Made by a program: the position numbers and the translations under genes. A stretch of 64,000 nt of DNA, taken from NCBI GenBank assembly GCA_933822405.4, contig CAKOGP040000014.1, forward strand, positions 1 to 64,000. The letters run 5' to 3'. The stretch is from Cylindrotheca closterium. Lineage: Eukaryota > Bacillariophyta > Bacillariophyceae > Bacillariales > Bacillariaceae. Below the pieces are notes generated by a model. The model worked only from the letters and a program-made list of their open reading frames with translations, had not been told where the DNA came from and did no database searches. Shown here one piece after another: positions 23,139-32,982 of this stretch (position 1 is its first letter; the number at the start of each line of letters is the position of its first letter).

Positions 23139-23894
23139 ATGCAAAACCATTCCTTTACAAATGAGACTCAACAGACTCTCCTACAAGAACCCATCCATTC
23201 GAGATCAGCGATAGATCTCGTAGGATTAAAACGGATGGGAGTCAAGAAGACTGAAAAGCAAGGATCCGCCCTCCATTCGAGATCAGTGATGGATCTCGTG
23301 GAACTGAAACGTGTCAAGAAGAAGAGACAAAGCAGGAGCACGACACCAAAGAAACGCAGCAGTAAACCACGACAACTGACTCCTCCTCGATGTAGCGATA
23401 CTGATGACTCGAGCCAAGTTTCAAAGAAGAGTAATTCGCCTCGGCGAAGCCGCAGTAGTAAATCCAAAAAGACGAATCGCCGCAGTGTTTCTCCCATCCC
23501 CGAGTCAGCATCCAAACTGCAAGCCATGGAGGAAGAAATCACCAGGCTAAAATCCATTCAAGATCAAATGGAAAGGCACCAAGCTTTCTTGGAAAAACAA
23601 CATCGAGACTTTGAGCGTCAAATTGAGACCATGGAACTCAGTCTTGAAATGACTGAATCCAAAAACCAGGAACTGGAGTTTCGACTGGAAGAAGTGCTTG
23701 AAGAAAACGATAGGCTTACTTACGGTCGCAAAAGCAGGCTTGTGTCCACTCCAACAATGAAAGATGATGATTCCAGCAAGGAAAACGACGTGGAACTGCT
23801 CCGCTTGGAGAATGAAATCTTGCACGGTAAGTTGGAACGTTGTGAAATGGCATTGCTTCAAACTAGCAACCATACCAGTAGCTACTGCTCGTAG
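23139..23894 (+). CDS. coiled-coil protein, family B member 1
   Basis: The product is 251 aa. The ATG at 23139 was chosen because MQN-type starts are shared by three paralogs; the frame is open further up. The N-terminus holds two copies of an HSRS(A/V)xDLVxLKR motif, then an RS/KS-rich basic region with one unit of the PPRCxxxDDSSQVSK-PRRxRSSKxK repeat that is amplified in member 2. The C-terminal half (about 155-245) is a long charged coiled coil (EEITRLKSIQDQMERHQAFL ... METMELSLEMTESKN-like ... VELLRLENEILHGKLERCE). No bZIP basic region precedes it in register. This is a family of unknown function; oligomerisation by coiled coil is inferred. Confidence 0.75.
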   Translation: MQNHSFTNETQQTLLQEPIHSRSAIDLVGLKRMGVKKTEKQGSALHSRSVMDLVELKRVKKKRQSRSTTPKKRSSKPRQLTPPRCSDTDDSSQVSKKSNSPRRSRSSKSKKTNRRSVSPIPESASKLQAMEEEITRLKSIQDQMERHQAFLEKQHRDFERQIETMELSLEMTESKNQELEFRLEEVLEENDRLTYGRKSRLVSTPTMKDDDSSKENDVELLRLENEILHGKLERCEMALLQTSNHTSSYCS

Positions 23895-24435
23895 TTGCGA
23901 GAGTGCAATAGGATATAAAAAAGTAATATAAATTTTAAAAAGCAACAGAAAAGATCATCTAAAATATTACCACCCGTTGACATGCAAACACCGCTTTGCC
24001 ATAACACCACCACTTTCATTGATTCGTTCAATTGCTGCCTAGAAATGACATTAAGATTTAGATGCCAAGACTGATACAGTAGTATCATCATGGAAAAAGA
24101 CATTGGCGCATAATACCTACCCCTCCGATCCTGCCGCATGATGCCAACCTACATTACGACCTTCGCCAATTGGTGTCTGAATGAGAACGGTTGTTATTCG
24201 GTCCCAAGTCTGAAACCAAAGCAGTCATCATGGAAGAACTCTTCAGCTTTTCTATTATGTAAAACTATTTTTTTACCCTTCCGAACCAGCCGTGTGATAC
24301 GTGATACACCATGCACCTTTCTTCGGGTGCTAAAACAACAGGTTGTTTATGTTGAAGACGTCAGCGACGCAGAAATAGGTTAACGAGTTGTCGTGTTATG
24401 CAATAAGCGGAAAATAATTAGTCTTTTTATATATA

Positions 24436-24451
24436 TTCTCCGAAACCGTTT
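24436..24451 (+). promoter_or_regulatory. family-B upstream motif TTCTCCGAAACCGTTT
   Basis: Lies 99 bp upstream of the ATG at 24535. The same 16-mer, or one with a single mismatch, occurs 95-98 bp before the next two paralogs, and a shared ACTCACAATT word lies between motif and start. Confidence 0.6.
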
Positions 24452-24534
24452 GGTCCTGTATTACTTTAGACACGACGTCAATCAACTCACAATTTTTAGA
24501 TTTTCATTCAATCCAAAAAGACACATACCCAAAG

Positions 24535-25608
24535 ATGCAAAACTTGTCCACTGAGAAAAGCCAAGAGAGCCCCCTAGAAGATTCAGCAAGATCAATGGTC
24601 GATCTCGCGGCGCCCACACGGGCAGGATCCATGAAGAGAAAAAGCAGGAGCCTAACACCGAAAAAAAGTCGCAACAGCAGCATCGGCAGTGGCGGTCTTG
24701 CTTCATCAAGACGAGTGCTGACTTCTCCTCCTCCTCGTTGCATCGTTGATGATGATGACTCGAGCCAGGTCTCAAAAATGAGTACAACGCCTCGGCGTAA
24801 CCGCAGCAGCAAAACCAAAATGGTGCTGACTTCTCCTCCTCCTCGATGCATCCTTGATGATGATGACTCGAGCCAGGTCTCAAAAATGAGTACAACGCCT
24901 CGGCGTAACCGCAGCAGCAAAACCAAAATTGTGCTGACTTCTACTCCTCGATGCATCCTTGATGATGACGACTCGAGCCAGGTCTCAAAAATGAGTAAAA
25001 CGCCTCGGCGTAACCGCAGCAGCAAAACCAAAATTGTGCTGACTTCTCCTACTCCTCGATGCATCCTTGATGATGACGACTCGAGCCAGGTCTCAAGAAA
25101 GAGTACAACACCTCGGCGCAACCGCAGTAGTAAATCCAAAGTGATGGATCGCCGCAGCGCCTCTATTACTCCCAAGTCATCTCAGCTACAAGAACAAATT
25201 CAAGAAGAAATTGTTAAGCTAAAGGCTATTCAAGATCAAATGGAGGAGCACCAAGCCTACTTGGAAAAACAACATCGAGAGTTTGAGCGTCAAATCCATA
25301 CCATGGAACTCTGTCTTGAAATGTCGGAATCCAAAAATGTTGAACTGGAATCTCAATTGGAAGAAGCCCTGGAAGAAAACGATAGACTTTCTCATGGTCG
25401 AAGAAGCAGATTTAAGTCCATTCCATCCAAAAAATTTAATTACTCGAGCAATGAGCGAGACGACGTGGATGAGGTGGAACTGCTTCGTTTGGAAAATGAA
25501 ATATTGCAAGGGAAGTTGCAACGTTGTGAAGTGGCACTTCTTCGAACCAGCGATCATATCCCAAGTAGCTTTGGAACCAGCGACCATTCCAGTAGCTACT
25601 GCTCTTAA
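24535..25608 (+). CDS. coiled-coil protein with four 36-aa repeats, family B member 2
   Basis: The product is 357 aa. After MQNLSTEKSQESPLEDSARS and a basic stretch, residues 61-203 are four tandem units of 36, 36, 35 and 36 aa (24715-24822, 24823-24930, 24931-25035, 25036-25143). Each reads like VLTS-PPRCILDDDDSSQVS, then M-TPRRNRSSKTK. Acidic (DDDD) and basic (RRNRSSK) patches alternate. The remainder is a coiled coil closely matching member 1 (IQDQMEEHQAYLEKQHREFE ... VELLRLENEILQGKLQRCE). A small extra duplication, LRTSDH...GTSDHSSSYCS, ends the protein. The repeats are rich in Ser next to acidic and basic residues, so phosphorylation is possible. Confidence 0.8.
   Translation: MQNLSTEKSQESPLEDSARSMVDLAAPTRAGSMKRKSRSLTPKKSRNSSIGSGGLASSRRVLTSPPPRCIVDDDDSSQVSKMSTTPRRNRSSKTKMVLTSPPPRCILDDDDSSQVSKMSTTPRRNRSSKTKIVLTSTPRCILDDDDSSQVSKMSKTPRRNRSSKTKIVLTSPTPRCILDDDDSSQVSRKSTTPRRNRSSKSKVMDRRSASITPKSSQLQEQIQEEIVKLKAIQDQMEEHQAYLEKQHREFERQIHTMELCLEMSESKNVELESQLEEALEENDRLSHGRRSRFKSIPSKKFNYSSNERDDVDEVELLRLENEILQGKLQRCEVALLRTSDHIPSSFGTSDHSSSYCS
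24715..25143 (+). repeat. 108-bp coding tandem repeat, 4 copies
   Basis: Units at 24715, 24823, 24931 (3 bp shorter) and 25036 are almost identical at DNA level, implying recent expansion or homogenisation. Member 1 has a single unit and members 3 and 4 have none. Confidence 0.93.
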
Positions 25609-26033
25609 TCGTGTGAGAGCAGCACCTATATGGATACATAAAATATATATTACAAGCAATTCATATTAATACTATCACCGCTTTCTCTATTTATTCAGCT
25701 GCTACCGTACGTAATATCCAATTGTCAAATCTGATACAAAACAAAACTCTTCCTTTGCGCCGTTCCCGGCCGTTTGGTGATATACCTTCCCTTCGGTACT
25801 GGTACGGAAGCCAAAACCACGCCTCCGTATTTATACAGTATGGAGACACGGGAAATAATGCATTCCATTTTATTCCATGCAGCTGCTTCCAATCGATACT
25901 ACTGGTACAAGAATCATCATGTGGAGAACCAACATTATTTTTAACCGTTGCGAATCATCGGCAAGGGTTCGTGAATACGGAGAAATCAGCAGAGTTATCT
26001 GATCGAGTTGCCGTGCTTTTGTATTCTGCAACT

Positions 26034-26049
26034 TTCTCCGAAACCGTTT
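26034..26049 (+). promoter_or_regulatory. family-B upstream motif TTCTCCGAAACCGTTT
   Basis: Exact copy of the 24436 motif, 98 bp upstream of the ATG at 26132, followed by CTCACAATT. Confidence 0.6.
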
Positions 26050-26131
26050 TGGTACATGTAATAATTTTTGCACGAGTTAAAATCACCTCACAATTCTGAC
26101 TTTTTCAATCTAAAACACACAAACAAAAACA

Positions 26132-26494
26132 ATGCAAAACTTTTCCTCCACTGAGAAACACCAGAACCTCCTTCAGGAATACATGGATCCAATATCAGTA
26201 ATGGATCTCGTGGTGAGGCACAGTAGTGCACCTGTTGCTCCCGAATCATCCAAGCTACTAGCGATGGAAGACGATTATGACGAGGAACTGGAATTCCTTC
26301 GAGAGGAGAACCAAAAACTGCAGGACAAATTAGACCGTTGTGTAATGGAATTGTCTCGATCTAGCAAACACTCCAGTTGCTACCACAGTGATGATTCCAG
26401 CGACTTGGAATTTCTTCTCGAGGAGAACGAAATCTTGCATGGCAAGTTGGAACGATGTGTAGCGGCAATGCTTCGAACCAGCAGCTTCAGCTGA
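26132..26494 (+). CDS. short coiled-coil protein, family B member 3
   Basis: The product is 120 aa. MQNFSSTEKHQNLLQEYMDP and SVMDLVV give the family N-terminus. The RS region and main coiled coil of members 1-2 are missing. Instead there are two copies of the terminal zipper-like unit (LEFLREENQKLQDKLDRCVM and LEFLLEENEILHGKLERCVA), each followed by a Ser-rich tail. It looks like a shortened paralog with an internal duplication rather than a broken gene, because member 4 has the same plan. Confidence 0.72.
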   Translation: MQNFSSTEKHQNLLQEYMDPISVMDLVVRHSSAPVAPESSKLLAMEDDYDEELEFLREENQKLQDKLDRCVMELSRSSKHSSCYHSDDSSDLEFLLEENEILHGKLERCVAAMLRTSSFS

Positions 26495-27185
26495 TAAGAC
26501 TCGTGCGAGAGCAGAAGGGATACAGGAATCATAGATATATTATAGAACAAATTACACAGTCCTACTATACTACCACTTTCCTCAAATCATTCAGTCGTTA
26601 CCTAGACAATTCAAAGATAGGAATAATACCTCGTTCCTCGACTCATTCAGCTATTGATACAATGTAGTCATCATGGACAAACGAAGAACTGCTTGCCAAA
26701 ACGATTTACCCGTTCAAACTGGCCGTGTGATATGTCGGTACTATGCTGTTCAGCAAGCTCCGCTGCTATCGCACCCAACTGTCAAATTTGATACGGTACA
26801 GGATAAAGAAGAACCATTGCCAAAACTCTTCACCCTTGTTCCGTACCGGCTGTGTGATACGGTATACCCTTCCGCGCGATGCCAAAACCAATGCGGCATT
26901 CGCTTCTTCATATTTTACACTAGATGGAACTGTTGAAGAAGAAAATCCTTTTGCAGAATCATATATTATTTTTCAAATATCTAATTGCCAAGCTGATATA
27001 TATTGAAGAGTCATCATGTTAAGAACCAATATAATTTTTTTAACTTTTGCAAATCAGCCTCTGACTCAGATACTCTTCTTCTGTAGGAGCCAAAAGCTGC
27101 TATGTAATAGCGTTGAAGACGGGGAAATATAGGAGCTGTTTTATCTGGTCTGATCGACTTTTTGGTGTTATTTGCCCCTGCGAAT

Positions 27186-27201
27186 TTCTCCGAAGCCGTT
27201 T
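27186..27201 (+). promoter_or_regulatory. family-B upstream motif, one mismatch
   Basis: TTCTCCGAAGCCGTTT lies 95 bp upstream of the ATG at 27281, followed by ACTCACAATTC as in the other copies. Confidence 0.6.
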
Positions 27202-27280
27202 TTTGCCATAAAATATTGTGACAGTATACACACTCAACTCACAATTCAAATAATTTGCTAATACATAGATACACCCAACG

Positions 27281-27634
27281 ATGCAAACATCAACAATGCT
27301 AAGCTTTTCCTCCCTTGAGAAACACGTGAACCTCCTGCAAGATACCATGGATCCAACATCAGTGATGGATCTCGGGGTGAGCCGCAGCAGTGCTTCTGTT
27401 ACCTCCGAATCATCCAAGCTACAAGCAATGGAAGAAGATGACGACATGGAATTCTTTCGCAAAGAGAATGAAGTCTTGCACGACAAGTTGGGGGCATTGC
27501 TTCAAATCAGCGAGCACTCTTATGATTCAAGCAATAAGGACTTGGAATGTCTTCGCAAGGAGAACGAAATCCTTCACGACAAGTTGGAACGCTGTATAGA
27601 GGCAATACTTGGAACCAGCAGCTACAGCTGTTAA
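27281..27634 (+). CDS. short coiled-coil protein, family B member 4
   Basis: The product is 117 aa. The family start (FSSLEKHVNLLQDTMDPTSV, MDLG) is followed by two zipper-like units (MEFFRKENEVLHDKLGALLQ and LECLRKENEILHDKLERCIE) and a short Ser/Tyr tail. Closest to member 3 in plan and length. Similar 3' flanks (gagagcaatagggatacag-type) follow members 1, 3 and 4. Confidence 0.72.
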   Translation: MQTSTMLSFSSLEKHVNLLQDTMDPTSVMDLGVSRSSASVTSESSKLQAMEEDDDMEFFRKENEVLHDKLGALLQISEHSYDSSNKDLECLRKENEILHDKLERCIEAILGTSSYSC

Positions 27635-27883
27635 TCGTCGTGAGAGAGCAATAGGGATACAGGGAATCTAAATATATCATAGAAAGATGCATATTTTACT
27701 ACCATGTGACTTGATGCATTCAGTTGTTACCTAGACAAACACAAAGTGCAACACAAACCAAATGTGTCGTAATCGTTATAGAAGAACTCTTGACTTTATG
27801 TCCAGTACCATAAAAATGTAGGATTGGCCATATCGCCGTCCTCTTAGCAATGTCATATCCAAAAATATACCCCTCCGAACTTC

Positions 27884-28838
27884 CTATACATGTCCCTCCT
27901 CTTGGTCAGCAGGTTTCTCTTGTACTTCTCCCTTGTCGACATCGTAGACCTCCTCAACCAAGTATCGTCTTTTTGGAAGGGAAACAGCCCAAAGAATTGT
28001 TTGAAAGAGTGGGACTACTAGAACTATAACCAAAACCGTCTGAATAATGGCTGAGGTAGTCTCTGTCCTCCACTTCATGGCATCATAGATAGCATCGTCG
28101 TCATCGTCAATATTCGGATTGTATTTAATAACCGTGTTTTGCTATAGGGATACGGCATGAAGAGGGAAAAGCGCAGGGTCAGCTCAGCGCTTACAAATCA
28201 TGTATATTTCACAATACTGTTATCACCGTCATAGCATAATGTCATAAATAGGTACTTACAAGTGCCAACCAAATACTGAAAATGACAGCCAATCCATCAC
28301 TAAACGCAATATGTTTGAGTCGCATCGGCACCCTATCCAATAGATTGCCTTGTAGCAAGACAATAGCGACAACTCCCCCATGCGTCATGATCTTGTCGAA
28401 CATATCATTGCTGGGATTGTCTGGATCGTAGACTGCCCCCCAAAATAAAATGGTAATGCAGCATCCAATGACTCCGGCCACCGAATACAACAGCCAGGTA
28501 ATTTTGACCAAGACGTTTTTATTCTGAGGATTGTATATGCTGCCATCTTTGGAGTAAAAGGCAGTCAGTATCCATGATCCTCCCAGCTGAAGAATCCCAA
28601 AAAAGACTGTCCACGGTGTGAGAAAGGCAGGATAAAAGGATGGAATTTCGATTACCGTAAAGGAGTACACCAAGGAAACCACAGCAATTGCAAAGGTGAT
28701 AAACTTGATGATTCCCACCACGGATAGCAATCCCTTGCCAATATGAAAGCTGGCATTGATATCAAGACTTCCCTCATTTTCTTCAATGTCAAACATGGGT
28801 CGTTTGAATTCGGAACCGCAACGTTGACCACAGCTCAT
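27884..28838 (-). CDS. six-TM membrane protein, family A member 2 (spliced)
   Basis: Exon 1 is 28260-28838 and exon 2 is 27884-28141. The 118-bp intron (GTAAGT...CTATAG) joins in phase 0 and gives 278 aa. The ATG at 28838 was chosen because MSCGQRCGSEFKRPMF aligns with the starts of both paralogs; an upstream in-frame ATG at 28901 exists. Family motifs: MTHGG, DRVPMRLKH, IWLAL, then across the intron QNTVIKYNPN and DDDDDAIYDAMKW. The NPTGA block seen in the other copies is TETTSA here. The intron sits exactly between codons for WLAL and QN, where the other two genes are uninterrupted. Confidence 0.85.
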
Positions 28839-29300
28839 GATATCTGTTGATGATGATGATGTAGGGATTGATTGATTCGATGCGGTAGGTTGGAGAATCA
28901 CTCCTGAATAGGGTATGCTCTTATGTTGTTCCCCTTGTTTGGGAGAAAGATGAAAGGTGTACTAGATAGTTTGAGTTGAGTACGAGTACCAGTGTTGTTG
29001 GCAACAATGCATGTGGTATACCGGTATAGCGGAAACAATATATCTGCCAAAAGTGACAAAATAAACAACGAACGTGAACACGTCTGATGCATCATGCAGT
29101 TTCAGAATTGTTCGATATGGCGCAAGTGAGAAAGCCGGTACGCGTGTATTTAATATAAATTGATTCAAATGACCCCAAATGATTACAACGGTAATCAAAG
29201 CGCGGCGTTATCTATATATTATTGAATATTATAATGTCAAGGTACAAAGATCCAGTAAAAGACCCTATGAGTGAGAAAGCACTAGCAGACAGAAAATAGG
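28839..29300. other. upstream region of the minus-strand six-TM gene
   Basis: Contains one TACCGGTA octamer (29019-29026), 181 bp upstream of the chosen ATG. No gene. Confidence 0.5.
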
Positions 29301-29307
29301 AAGCATC

Positions 29308-29463
29308 GAGTGCTCAAAATCATCGTATTCATTATGTGTATCAGACTTCCAGGCAGAGAGACAGTAGCATGGTGAAGAGTGGAATGGCACAAAACAACAA
29401 AGGTCAATATAGTGGTTGGTTGCTCCGGTTGGATTTTCCCTTCATTTGACAGCATATCGTACA
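29308..29463 (-). pseudogene. broken C-terminal fragment of a family-A gene
   Basis: Reading minus-strand frames in turn: RYAVK, a stop in place of Trp, RENPTGA, then after a frameshift CAIPLFTMLL, then after another SDTHNEYD. These match the end of the 34623-35468 gene piece by piece (YDAVKWRENPTGA, AIPFFTMLL, PDTHNEYD). The match to that gene's unusual tail shows it derives from that copy rather than from the adjacent 27884-28838 gene. Confidence 0.75.
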
Positions 29464-29748
29464 ACCATGCATACTAGTAGGCTAGTTGCGCAATCGGAGT
29501 ACCATATCCTTTCACATCATGTTGCATACATCTTGCTTGCGGTGGTGGTTTGTTGTCGATAGATCACATCTTGCTTGGTGGTTTATTGCCGATGGATCGC
29601 AGCATGAAATGTTTGCTGGTTTCGGAGAAGCGAGAAGTCGTATTGGCACGTCGTTTGCAAATACACCATCCAAGAAAATCGTAACCCTCAAACTGATGCC
29701 GCCCAACAAAATGCGAACGAACCCAAATCTCGTCGCTCGTCGAACAAC

Positions 29749-30290
29749 GGTATCGTTAGGTTCGCATTTCACATTGACATGTTCACCATTTTTCTTCTCC
29801 TCGCGGAAAAAAGTGCCGAATTGTCATCTTCGTTGCGGACATACCGTAATACCGATTTTGGCGGAAGACTTGATATTGCTTCATGACGCCAACTGTCGAA
29901 ATCTTCTCCTCATCAAGAAATGCCGAACGAACCCACACCTCGTCAGCTTGAAGAATAACCGGTGTCGTTAGGTTCGCATTCACATGTGCATCATCTTTCT
30001 TCTCCACACGAAAAAGTGCCGAATCGTCACCATCGATGCTTCGCGCTGCATGTTGTGGTAATATATTCAAATATGTAAATTTGGCGGGAGACTTGACATC
30101 GATGGCGCCCATGTGTCGCATCTTCTCCTCCCGAAAAAGTGCCGAGCGATCCTACATCTCATCGTCAGCTTGAATACCGGTATCGAAGGTTCGCATGGTC
30201 ATAGTCAGCTTTCTTCTCCTCACTAAAAAGTTTTGTAGAACCCTCACCATATTCCATGCTTCGCCATTTTGATTTCATGGTTGAAGATAC
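29749..30290. repeat. diverged ~215-bp tandem repeat, about 2.5 copies
   Basis: Units start at 29749, 29961 and 30179 (periods 212 and 218), each with ggt(a/g)tcg..aggttcgcat. Units share later words: ttcttctcc, aaaaagtgccga, atgcttcg and cgtcagcttgaa. The third unit is truncated. A further relic of the unit end lies at about 29700-29748. Short frames through the region are not conserved between units, so it appears non-coding. Confidence 0.75.
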
Positions 30291-30364
30291 ATATTGAATA
30301 CATCGAGTCAGCCGCCGAGAGACTAATATTCCTGACGCTCCCATGTCACAGGACTACATATTCC

Positions 30365-30380
30365 TGACACACAGATGTCA
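30365..30380 (+). promoter_or_regulatory. imperfect TGACA...TGTCA palindrome upstream of family-C gene 1
   Basis: TGACACACAGATGTCA, 386 bp before the ATG at 30751. The third family gene has a perfect version at nearly the same distance (394 bp). Confidence 0.45.
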
Positions 30381-30515
30381 CAATGACGATCGGCGAATGA
30401 TGTACGAGTACAGAATGAATTCCAAACATACCAGTCAGATAAACAGCATTTCAACGGAAAAAGTGAAAAATGCTAATCGAGCTGTAGGAACCAAATATTA
30501 CGCACCCAGTAGCAG

Positions 30516-30544
30516 CCAATCAAAATTAGCATATTATCTGACGT
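30516..30544 (+). promoter_or_regulatory. conserved CCAAT ... TGACGT block, family C gene 1
   Basis: CCAAT (30516) and TGACGT (30539) start 23 bp apart, as in the block at 45060-45088 upstream of gene 3. 26 of the 29 bases agree. TGACGT is a bZIP/CRE-like core known as a CO2/cAMP-responsive element in diatoms; whether it acts here is untested. Confidence 0.6.
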
Positions 30545-30750
30545 ATTTTCCGTCGGTGTCTTTGGTGATCGTTGGACGGGAAGTAGAGGGTCTGGCGAAT
30601 GTCTTTCTACCGTAGCTCAGTACGAAGTCCTTTTCATTGATATTTTGAAAAAATTCTACTGATTCCCAAGGTGCACGTGTGGTGTGGCACAAAAATTCGA
30701 AAGAATTTTTTAGGGAAAAAATAATCATACCGACACAACTTGCTATCATC

Positions 30751-31185
30751 ATGAATCACCTTCACCTCCCAAGCACACAAGCACCAATGCCAACCCTGAG
30801 CGCCAGACCGAAACAAGGAATTGAAACTCCTTTCAGGTCCACTTGTGATTCTTACTTTTCTGAACGAGCATTGGCACTGGCACCAATGCGGAATGTGACA
30901 CAAGAATTCGATACCAGGGCCATGATTTGCATGTCCACAAGTGCAATGCTCGATATTCCAGCACTAACATGTCCAGATGGAGCAAGCAGCAACAGCGACG
31001 AAGAAGATGAAACGATTCCCACCTTTTCTCTCCTTCGGAGGAAACGTCAACGCGATGAGAAAGATACCGTCGCCACCAGCATCACGATGGCATCAAGAAG
31101 GTCCTTCAAGAAGTTGCAAGAAGACTGTTCTTTCTCTCTGCACATGTTATCACCCATTGACAAAACAGTTTTCAAATCAGAATGA
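30751..31185 (+). CDS. small hydrophilic protein, family C member 1
   Basis: The product is 144 aa, unrecognised. The start at MNHLHLPSTQ is supported by the matching starts MDHLHIPS (32548) and MNHHLHLPSTQ (45318). Shared blocks in order: a PKQGIETPFRST-type motif, APMRNVTQEFDTRA, an acidic stretch (SDEEDE), TIPTFSLLRRKRQRDE, and SRRSFKKLQ, ending SPIDKTVFKSE. No signal peptide or membrane segment. The acidic-then-basic pattern and likely disorder suggest a nuclear or partner-binding protein, which is inference. Confidence 0.7.
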   Translation: MNHLHLPSTQAPMPTLSARPKQGIETPFRSTCDSYFSERALALAPMRNVTQEFDTRAMICMSTSAMLDIPALTCPDGASSNSDEEDETIPTFSLLRRKRQRDEKDTVATSITMASRRSFKKLQEDCSFSLHMLSPIDKTVFKSE

Positions 31186-32547
31186 GCACGAGACTCACGA
31201 TGATTGGTTCATCTTGTTTGGGTTACTAGGAAACGACTGACTGTTTCCACTACACATTACATTACCATACATATAAAACATCAACTTTACTATGAGCTAT
31301 ATCATATTATTATTATTATTTGAAGTTAGGATCCCATGATGCCAATTGTTGTCTATTGAAGCAGGCAGCAGGATAGATTTGGATCGGCAGCCTTTTCTTG
31401 GATCTTTCACTGCATTGTTTTCTTGGTCTGCGAGTGGAGTCGGGAAAGAGTCATGAAGGGGGGAAAAAGGGAACATACCGGAAAACCAAAAAGATCTCGT
31501 TCGACTAGAAACTAGTGTAACCTAACATTTTAAAAGTCTTTTGTATTGTTCCTTCCGGATTCCCTCTAGAGTGACAAATAAGTTCTGATGGTCCTGAGGT
31601 TGAGATAATGATTTCTTGAAATCTTACTTCGCAATATGGGGGCGTGTATCTTCTTTGCTTTGGTCATGATAGATGTCTGTCTCCTCCTTTTTCAAAATGA
31701 TTCGCGAAGCAGGATGGCACAAGGCGTCTGTTTTCGGCGATGATGTTGTGTTTGAAAACATTGCCTTCGCATTCGTTGAGACTTATGATGTGTGCTTTCC
31801 ATCGAGCTCTATCCATGAATCATCATAAAAAACAGCACAGAAACCTTTGGTACCTGCACTGAAGTCCTTGCTGCCTGTTAGGAGAACGATAGATATTGCT
31901 CTTGTTGTGGCCAATTGCTTTTCTGATATTTACAAACAGGTAAGATAATCAATCATACAGTGTAGCCTTGCAACGGCCACCATCTTCTTAATCGCCTTCT
32001 CGAATGCTATAAAATGGATGCATCCTCCCTATTGTGGCCCTCCATGTTTCCAAAAGAACAGTGATGTGGATGGAAGTCCCGTCAAAGGGATATCATTTTT
32101 GGCGGGAAATTGCGAACTTCATTTAATGAATCCTCGTGTCTCCAATCAAAAGTTTGGAAGGGTCTAAATAGTTAATCAACGGGAACAAAGGCGTAGGGAC
32201 AAGGACATAATTAGAACCGATCTGACGTGCTCTGTTTGGTTTGAAGGTTTTTTCCGATCGGAATGACTCACGTACATATTACGCCGAGAATCCGGTGACG
32301 GGATTCCGCTTGTACCGTACAACATGTACTAATTCTTCGTAAACCGATGACATCATACTTGCAGTTTGCGGTTCGTCCATTCGGTGCCGATGCGAGAAAT
32401 TTTTTGAGGCAAAAGACACACAATTTTCCAATCAAAATAAAAACGGGAACTCAACGAATAACGAGCACCTCAAGCTGACATAAAAGACACCAACCATCCA
32501 CACTAGCTGACACTCGTATCATATCATATCATATCATATATCGCATC
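31186..32547. other. 1.3-kb intergenic region
   Basis: No gene supported. Just upstream of the 32548 start is a run of atcat/atatc repeats (about 32516-32541) and a CCAATCAAAA word (32428-32437), a reduced form of the block upstream of the sister genes. Confidence 0.5.
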
Positions 32548-32982
32548 ATGGACCATCTTCACATTCCTTCCCTAGACTCACCCGCGCGAAGCCTCATGGC
32601 AATGCCGAAACAAGTTAGTACAGGCACTGAAACTCCTTCAAGGTCAACTTCCAGCACTCAAGACTCGTCCTCGTGTTCTCTCCCGTGCGGGGCATTGGCA
32701 TTGGCCTTGGCATTGCAACCAAGACGGAACTACACACGAGAAATTGAAACGAGGACATTGCACTTGCCTCCAATCGACTCATCGACAAGCAAGAAACTCG
32801 CACTTCCACCACTCAACTTTGAGGATGACCTTCAAGAAGACGAGGGTGAAGAAACGATTCCCACATTCTCACTCAAGAGGAAACGAAGTGGTGTTGAAGC
32901 TCAAGAAGATACCATCATTGCACCATCAAGGTCCTGCAAGAAGCTGATCTTTCGGCCTGAGGTATCACCATTTGACGAATGA
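32548..32982 (+). CDS. small hydrophilic protein, family C member 2
   Basis: The product is 144 aa. Conserved blocks: MDHLHIPSLD, TGTETPSRSTSS, REIETR, acidic DLQEDEGEE, TIPTFSLKRKRSG, PSRSCKKL and a final VSPFDE. It is more diverged than members 1 and 3, with PRRNYTREIETRT where those have APMRNVTQEFDTRA. Same strand as member 1 and 1.4 kb downstream of it. Confidence 0.7.
   Translation: MDHLHIPSLDSPARSLMAMPKQVSTGTETPSRSTSSTQDSSSCSLPCGALALALALQPRRNYTREIETRTLHLPPIDSSTSKKLALPPLNFEDDLQEDEGEETIPTFSLKRKRSGVEAQEDTIIAPSRSCKKLIFRPEVSPFDE

Noticed and set aside
24504..25175. 223-aa minus-strand frame through the 108-bp repeats
   Set aside because: Antisense shadow of the coding repeat; the plus frame continues into a conserved coiled coil.
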